From Acidimicrobiia bacterium UBA1281 (GTDB taxonomy: Bacteria; Actinomycetota; Acidimicrobiia; Actinomarinales; Actinomarinaceae), in the NCBI GenBank assembly GCA_002308095.1, contig DBUV01000021.1, positions 2,165 to 12,211 on the forward strand: a DNA stretch of 10,047 nucleotides, given 5' to 3'. Numbering within the stretch: position 1 is the first letter of the stretch; each line of letters begins with the position of its first letter. The notes below the pieces were generated by a model. The model saw only the letters and a program-made list of their open reading frames with translations. It was not told where the DNA came from and made no database searches. This document shows, in pieces, positions 6,964-10,047 of this stretch. The translations under genes were made by a program, and so were the position numbers.

Positions 6964-8003
6964 TGTCTGAAGATATATTTTCTCAGTTTTTTAATTTATT
7001 CAACAATAACGATTCTGATGTTAACTGGGAACTTTCGAAACAGATAAATAAACATTTAAATAAAGATTCAAACAACGATATATTACAACTTTCTAACGCA
7101 GACCTTAATCTAGAAGAACTTTTCAGATTCTTAGAGTTAAACATTCAAAATAATACTGAATCTAATAGCCAACAAACTAATATCCAGATATTCGAAGCTA
7201 GTCAGTACGGAGAATGGTTTTTAGACTCCATACAACATTTTGATTTTTCAAAATTAAATATTGGAGAGCTACCTGGAGGCATCCAGTTGGGGAATATACA
7301 ATCTTCAATAATTGGAATGCAGCTTGGTAACTTAGCAGGGATGATTAGTAAAAATATGTGGGGGTTAAGCCAATTTGGAATTATACTTCCTCAATCAAAA
7401 ACACTTGGAATTAATAGAAATACATACTTTGCAAGAATCGACCAATTTGAGTCAGATGCTAATGAACTAGCCCTATCGTTACTTGCTTTAGAATCCATAA
7501 CTCTTAGTCTTGGAAAATATTCTGCGCCATTCGAAAAAATTATTGAAAACTTAGAATCAGCAAGTAAAGACATGATGGCAGGGTTACAAGGTCTTGAAGC
7601 CGATGGAATGAATATGACGAACCCGCAAGAAATGCTTGAGAATTTTTCTGGTATTGAAGGAATAGATCCATCCAAAATTCTTGAAGAGATAATTGCACCT
7701 CTCAGCTTCTATAGAGGTGTAATAAAATCTAAAGCAAAAGACTTGAATTTAATTCAAGACAACTCTACATATGACCTTGTAATGGATTTAGGGTTTTCTG
7801 TTGGAGAGGATCCATTAGTTGAAATTGGAAATCAAATAAATGAACTTGATACGTCTACAACACATTTTTTTGAGTTTTTAATAACCTCTAGTAACGAATA
7901 CTCGATTGATGACATTTTAAAAGATAAAAATCTTATACCAAATAGAAGTGAAATTGAAGATCCAATTTCTTGGGCTGCAAGAACTTCTTTGCCACCTATT
8001 TAA
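6963..8003 (+). CDS. DUF2342/zincin_2-like protein with degenerate metal site
   Basis: Assigned by pattern to the actinobacterial DUF2342 (zincin_2, putative hydrolase) family, 346 aa. Family-like landmarks in order: a Gly/Gln-rich helix MQLGNLAGMIS (119-129) followed by LSQFGIILP (135-143), matching the usual G.Q.G..LG.LA...D.GLPL; an IDQFESDANELALSLLALE block (159-177) matching the I..F..D..E..L.LALRE helix; NPQEMLENFSG (220-230); and a C-terminal NLIPNRSEIEDPISW (323-337) matching the DLLP....LDDP.GF ending. Where relatives carry an HE..H- or RE..H-type metal-binding helix, this protein has L176-E177-S-I-T180, so the histidine is replaced and zinc chemistry is unlikely. No signal peptide or membrane segment. 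The start overlaps the protease stop by one base, without a clear ribosome site, implying coupling. Role unknown; a structural or regulatory partner of the protease is a guess. Confidence 0.7.
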   Translation: MSEDIFSQFFNLFNNNDSDVNWELSKQINKHLNKDSNNDILQLSNADLNLEELFRFLELNIQNNTESNSQQTNIQIFEASQYGEWFLDSIQHFDFSKLNIGELPGGIQLGNIQSSIIGMQLGNLAGMISKNMWGLSQFGIILPQSKTLGINRNTYFARIDQFESDANELALSLLALESITLSLGKYSAPFEKIIENLESASKDMMAGLQGLEADGMNMTNPQEMLENFSGIEGIDPSKILEEIIAPLSFYRGVIKSKAKDLNLIQDNSTYDLVMDLGFSVGEDPLVEIGNQINELDTSTTHFFEFLITSSNEYSIDDILKDKNLIPNRSEIEDPISWAARTSLPPI

Positions 8004-8038
8004 TATAAACAAGTAATATATAAAAAAAGGAGAAAAAA

Positions 8039-8494
8039 ATGAGCCTACAAGTTGGTGACACAATACCTGAATTCAAACTATACAACTACGATAAGCAATC
8101 TTTTGAGGACAAAGATTTTCTGGGAAAGAAAACAATGTTCGTATTCCTTCCTTTTCCATTTAGTAGTGTATGCGACAAAGAAATCTGCGATCTACGAGAT
8201 AATAAATCTTCAATTGAGAAAGACGGAACTCAAACCGTTTTAATCACTGTGGGAGCTAGCCCTACTAATAATGCTTGGGCAACACAATATGGTATTGAAT
8301 TCCCTATACTTGCTGATTTCTGGCCGCATGGAGAAGTTGCACAAAAGTTTGGTTGCTTTCATGAAAAAGCAGGTATTTCATTACGATACTCTTACATCAC
8401 TGATGAAAATAACGTTATCACTGAGATAATTAAAAGTGATGAAATTGGTGTCGAAAGAGATTTTAGTGAGTATAAAGAGAGCTTTAGCTTCTAA
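8039..8494 (+). CDS. AhpE/PrxQ-like peroxiredoxin
   Basis: A 151-aa thioredoxin-fold thiol peroxidase that reduces hydrogen peroxide and organic hydroperoxides. The peroxidatic motif is P38-FPF-S42-SV-C45, in which the usual threonine of PxxxTxxC is a serine, a tolerated change. The third active-site residue is probably Arg116 in LRYSYI. The block ILADFWPHGEVAQKFGCF (90-107) is strongly AhpE-like. However, a second cysteine, C50, sits five residues after C45, as in the BCP/PrxQ group where it can be the resolving cysteine; mycobacterial AhpE is 1-Cys. A further cysteine is C106. The ATG at 8039 has an excellent Shine-Dalgarno, AAGGAG at 8027-8032, after a 35-bp gap. No signal peptide, so cytoplasmic. 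The stop converges on and overlaps the whiB stop by 4 bp. Confidence 0.9.
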   Translation: MSLQVGDTIPEFKLYNYDKQSFEDKDFLGKKTMFVFLPFPFSSVCDKEICDLRDNKSSIEKDGTQTVLITVGASPTNNAWATQYGIEFPILADFWPHGEVAQKFGCFHEKAGISLRYSYITDENNVITEIIKSDEIGVERDFSEYKESFSF

Positions 8495-8772
8495 CCAACT
8501 TCTCTGATATCAAAACTTTGAATTCTCTGTCGTTTTATACGTCTGCGTTCTCTTTCAGAAAGACCACCCCAAATACCAAATTTTTCTGATTGCTCGATAG
8601 CAAATTCTAGACAGTCTTCTTGTACGCTGCATGCTCTACAGATAGATTTAGCCTTTCTAGTTGAAGCTCCTCTTTCAGGAAAAAAGATATCCGCATCTGC
8701 CCCTTTACAGTTTGCTTCTTCTGTCCACGAAGGCATGCCTCCAATTAGATCTTCCATTTTTGAATTTTCCAC
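8491..8772 (-). CDS. WhiB-family iron-sulfur transcriptional regulator
   Basis: A 93-aa WhiB-like (Wbl) protein, a family confined to Actinobacteria and their phages. The four [4Fe-4S] ligands are present and correctly spaced: Cys22, Cys45, Cys48 and Cys54 (C-x22-C-x2-C-x5-C). They are followed by the G-[VI]-W-G-G turn at 66-70 (GIWGG) and a basic C-terminal helix, RERRRIKRQR (74-83), the DNA-contacting part. Wbl proteins bind the housekeeping sigma factor and sense oxygen, nitric oxide or redox state through the cluster. The closest subgroup looks WhiB1/WhiB2-like, but this is not secure. The start is GTG at 8772-8770: AAGGAG (8778-8783) lies five bases upstream, while the internal ATG at 8757 has no such site. 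The gene faces away from sdhC and overlaps the peroxiredoxin stop tail to tail. Confidence 0.95.
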   Translation of the reverse strand: MENSKMEDLIGGMPSWTEEANCKGADADIFFPERGASTRKAKSICRACSVQEDCLEFAIEQSEKFGIWGGLSERERRRIKRQRIQSFDIREVG

Positions 8773-8797
8773 CCTTGCTCCTTATATAGAAAACTAA

Positions 8798-8813
8798 ATT
8801 ACATGTGTGTAAT
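8798..8813. promoter_or_regulatory. Dyad over the whiB -10 / start point (candidate operator)
   Basis: ATTACA (8798-8803) and TGTAAT (8808-8813) are perfect inverted arms around TGTG. They cover part of the -10 box and the predicted start at about 8804, a position suited to repression. A wider pair, AAAACTA (8790-8796) and TAGTTTT (8819-8825), encloses it with a centre two bases away. Which factor binds, if any, is unknown. Confidence 0.4.
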
Positions 8814-8839
8814 CTATATAGTTTTAGAACAATTGTCAA
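8811..8839 (-). promoter_or_regulatory. Sigma-70-type promoter of whiB
   Basis: Read on the minus strand, a perfect TTGACA -35 box (8839-8834) is followed by exactly 17 bases and a TAGATT -10 box (8816-8811, 4 of 6 to consensus). Transcription would start near 8804, leaving a leader of about 32 bases that contains the AAGGAG ribosome site. This is the best promoter in the window. The start point is predicted, not measured. Confidence 0.7.
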
Positions 8840-8883
8840 GAGGCTAATTATTCATTTGATTTAATGTAATTTGAGAAATGTAG

Positions 8884-8896
8884 GATAATAATATAA
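8884..8896 (+). promoter_or_regulatory. Possible -10 element for a leaderless sdhC transcript
   Basis: GATAAT (8884-8889, 5 of 6 to TATAAT) ends seven bases before the A of the sdhC ATG, so the mRNA could begin exactly at the start codon. The only ribosome-site candidate, AGGA at 8882-8885, is ten bases away and weak. The -35 region (TTAATG at 8861-8866) matches poorly. Confidence 0.4.
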
Positions 8897-9351
8897 TGCC
8901 AAATCAAAAATTAGTATCCTCTGGAGGAATTTACAAAGGTAAAACAAGTATGTGGCTCTACATATTTCACAGGGTCACTGGGGTTGCTCTTTTTGGATAC
9001 TTGCTTCTGCATATTATATCTACAGCATTAATCCTTCTTGGACCGGAAGTTTACGAGGGTGCTGAAGCAATTTATAAAAACTTTTATTTTAGAATTGCTG
9101 AAATAGGTTTATTTGGCGCAGTCCTAGCGCATGCTATCAATGGACTTAGAATTATCACAGTAGACCTGTGGAAAAAAGGCTCTGACTATCAAAAACAACT
9201 CAACATCATATCTTTAGTAATTTTTGTTGGTGTTTTTGTACCTTCAACATACCGAATGGTTGTCTCATATTTTGATTTATGCCTCGAAAAGAGTTCCCCT
9301 GGAACAACAGTTACTGACTGTATGATCAGACCTATACCGGATTGGAAATAG
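8896..9351 (+). CDS. sdhC: Succinate dehydrogenase cytochrome b subunit SdhC
   Basis: A 151-aa membrane anchor of respiratory complex II. The family motif SMWLYIFHRVTGV (18-30) holds the conserved His25-Arg26 and Thr28-Gly29 near the quinone site. Three hydrophobic spans lie at about 20-48, 66-90 and 103-125. The second ends with HAINGLRIITVD (79-90), the H.xNGxR block whose histidine (His79) is a likely haem b ligand. The C-terminal loop after residue 126 contains two cysteines (C129, C142) of no known role. The gene opens the operon sdhC-sdhD-sdhA on the plus strand, divergent from whiB with a 123-bp gap. The ATG at 8896 may be leaderless. sdhD begins five bases after the stop. The identification is firm because both histidine motifs and the sdhA neighbour agree. 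Confidence 0.94.
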   Translation: MPNQKLVSSGGIYKGKTSMWLYIFHRVTGVALFGYLLLHIISTALILLGPEVYEGAEAIYKNFYFRIAEIGLFGAVLAHAINGLRIITVDLWKKGSDYQKQLNIISLVIFVGVFVPSTYRMVVSYFDLCLEKSSPGTTVTDCMIRPIPDWK

Positions 9352-9356
9352 TTGAT

Positions 9357-9752
9357 ATGAAAACACAAAGAACAGATTGGGGACGTAGGCAACCACCATT
9401 AGGTGGCTCTAGTTTTGAGCTTTACGCTTGGTTTTTCATGAGAGTAAGTGGCCTTCTATTAGTGCTTCTAGCTGTTGGACATATGTTCATAATGCATGTT
9501 TTTAATGACACACTTAATCTTGACTATGAATTTGTTGCTGCAAGATGGGACACTCCCTACTGGAGAGCATTTGATTGGTTGCTGTTGGCATTAAGTCTTC
9601 TTCATGGCACAAACGGATTAAGGGTTGTATTGCATGATAATATATCAGACACAACTGTTAGAAAACTCTCCTTAACTGGTTTGTATGTTACAAGCCTAGC
9701 CTTCTTTATTTTAGGAACTTATGTTATTGTGGCTTTTGTGAGTAAAGTATGA
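9357..9752 (+). CDS. sdhD: Succinate dehydrogenase membrane anchor subunit SdhD
   Basis: Second membrane anchor of complex II, 131 aa from the ATG at 9357. The frame stays open to a TTG at 9342 inside sdhC, but that adds only five residues and has no better ribosome site. Three hydrophobic spans are at about 22-48, 70-91 and 106-128. The first carries [21 protein letters not shown], with R29, S31, H42 and H47. The second ends with [14 protein letters not shown] (81-94), the same H..NGLR pattern as SdhC, with His83 a candidate haem or quinone-site residue. Both anchors thus carry a histidine suitable for haem ligation; haem number cannot be stated from sequence alone. The stop overlaps sdhA as ATGA, so the flavoprotein is likely translationally coupled to it. 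Confidence 0.92.
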   Translation: MKTQRTDWGRRQPPLGGSSFELYAWFFMRVSGLLLVLLAVGHMFIMHVFNDTLNLDYEFVAARWDTPYWRAFDWLLLALSLLHGTNGLRVVLHDNISDTTVRKLSLTGLYVTSLAFFILGTYVIVAFVSKV

Positions 9753-10047
9753 AAATAATAAAGCACTCATTTGATGGAATTATTGTTGGGGCCGGTGGCG
9801 CTGGATTAAGAGCTGCTATTGAAGCAGCACCAACCATGAAACTTGCAGTTATTACAAAGCTCTACCCAACTAGGTCCCATACCGGAGCAGCTCAGGGAGG
9901 AATGAGCGCAGCGCTAGCAAATGTGGAAGAAGATAATTGGAACTGGCATGCATTTGATACTGTAAAAGGTTCTGATTATTTGGCTGACCAACCTGCTGTA
10001 GATATTCTCTGTAAAGAAGCAATAGACGCAGTTGTTGAGCTTGAACA
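9749..10047 (+). CDS. sdhA: Succinate dehydrogenase flavoprotein subunit SdhA (N-terminus, cut by window edge)
   Basis: Ninety-nine codons of the catalytic subunit are in the window, and the frame is open at the right edge; the family is normally about 570-600 aa. The FAD dinucleotide fold is visible as [13 protein letters not shown] (11-23). It is followed by [19 protein letters not shown] (38-56), where His44 aligns with the histidine that carries covalent 8-alpha-N3 FAD in SdhA/FrdA proteins. [16 protein letters not shown] (67-82) is the next conserved block. The enzyme oxidises succinate to fumarate at the cytoplasmic face and passes electrons through the iron-sulfur subunit to the SdhCD anchor. 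The ATG overlaps the sdhD stop by 4 bp. sdhB is expected beyond the edge. The presence of the histidine-containing RSHT segment supports SDH/FRD over soluble aspartate oxidase. Confidence 0.95.
   Translation, partial: MKIIKHSFDGIIVGAGGAGLRAAIEAAPTMKLAVITKLYPTRSHTGAAQGGMSAALANVEEDNWNWHAFDTVKGSDYLADQPAVDILCKEAIDAVVELE

Noticed and set aside
7391..7675. 94-codon open frame on the minus strand
   Set aside because: Antisense to the DUF2342-like gene, low complexity in composition and no start signal.
8004..8038. Possible separate promoter for the peroxiredoxin (TTGCCA at 7989-7994 with TAATAT at 8014-8019)
   Set aside because: The 19-bp spacing and partial matches are too weak to list as a feature; co-transcription with the upstream pair is equally possible.
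8480..8510. Searched for a bidirectional terminator between the peroxiredoxin and whiB
   Set aside because: The two stop codons overlap and no GC-rich hairpin followed by a T-run is visible on either strand.
9342..9356. TTG-initiated extension of sdhD overlapping sdhC
   Set aside because: It adds only five residues without a better ribosome site; the ATG at 9357 gives a typical five-base gap.

Overview
The window looks like a compact, AT-rich actinobacterial chromosome segment. The actinobacterial assignment rests on a WhiB-type regulator, a DUF2342/zincin_2-like protein beside a membrane HtrA-like protease, and an AhpE-like peroxiredoxin. The low GC, very short intergenic gaps and 1-13 bp gene overlaps suggest a streamlined, possibly marine, lineage such as Ca. 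Actinomarinales or a low-GC acidimicrobial relative. That taxonomic placement is inference; no RNA gene or phylogenetic marker is present to settle it.

Positions 1-5592 (minus strand) hold a branched-chain-amino-acid-type (LivFGHMK, HAAT family) ABC importer operon. Transcription order is livF, livG, a long-chain acyl-CoA synthetase, livH, livM, then the start of a substrate-binding lipoprotein that runs off the left edge. The first five genes are tightly packed (overlaps of 13, 4 and 4 bp and a 2-bp gap), so the acyl-CoA ligase is a built-in part of the transport operon. This suggests import of a carboxylic acid coupled to CoA activation, although amino-acid transport with an unrelated ligase remains possible.

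Positions 5593-5754 form a divergent intergenic region with a 24-bp near-perfect palindrome. Its 12-bp core recurs, also as a palindrome, in front of the substrate-binding protein gene (130-141), pointing to one regulator acting at both ends of the transport operon.

Positions 5755-8494 (plus strand) carry an HtrA-like membrane-anchored serine protease with a PDZ domain, a translationally coupled DUF2342-like protein that has lost its metal-site histidine, and an AhpE/PrxQ-like peroxiredoxin. The peroxiredoxin gene converges on, and overlaps by 4 bp, a minus-strand whiB gene (8491-8772) that has a near-ideal promoter overlapped by a dyad.

Positions 8896-10047 (plus strand) begin a succinate dehydrogenase operon: sdhC, sdhD and the N-terminal 99 codons of sdhA, truncated by the right edge. 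An Fe-S WhiB regulator thus sits between a thiol peroxidase and a respiratory-chain operon. No tRNA, rRNA, CRISPR array, insertion sequence or prophage signature was seen, and no gene-free stretch exceeds 300 bases.
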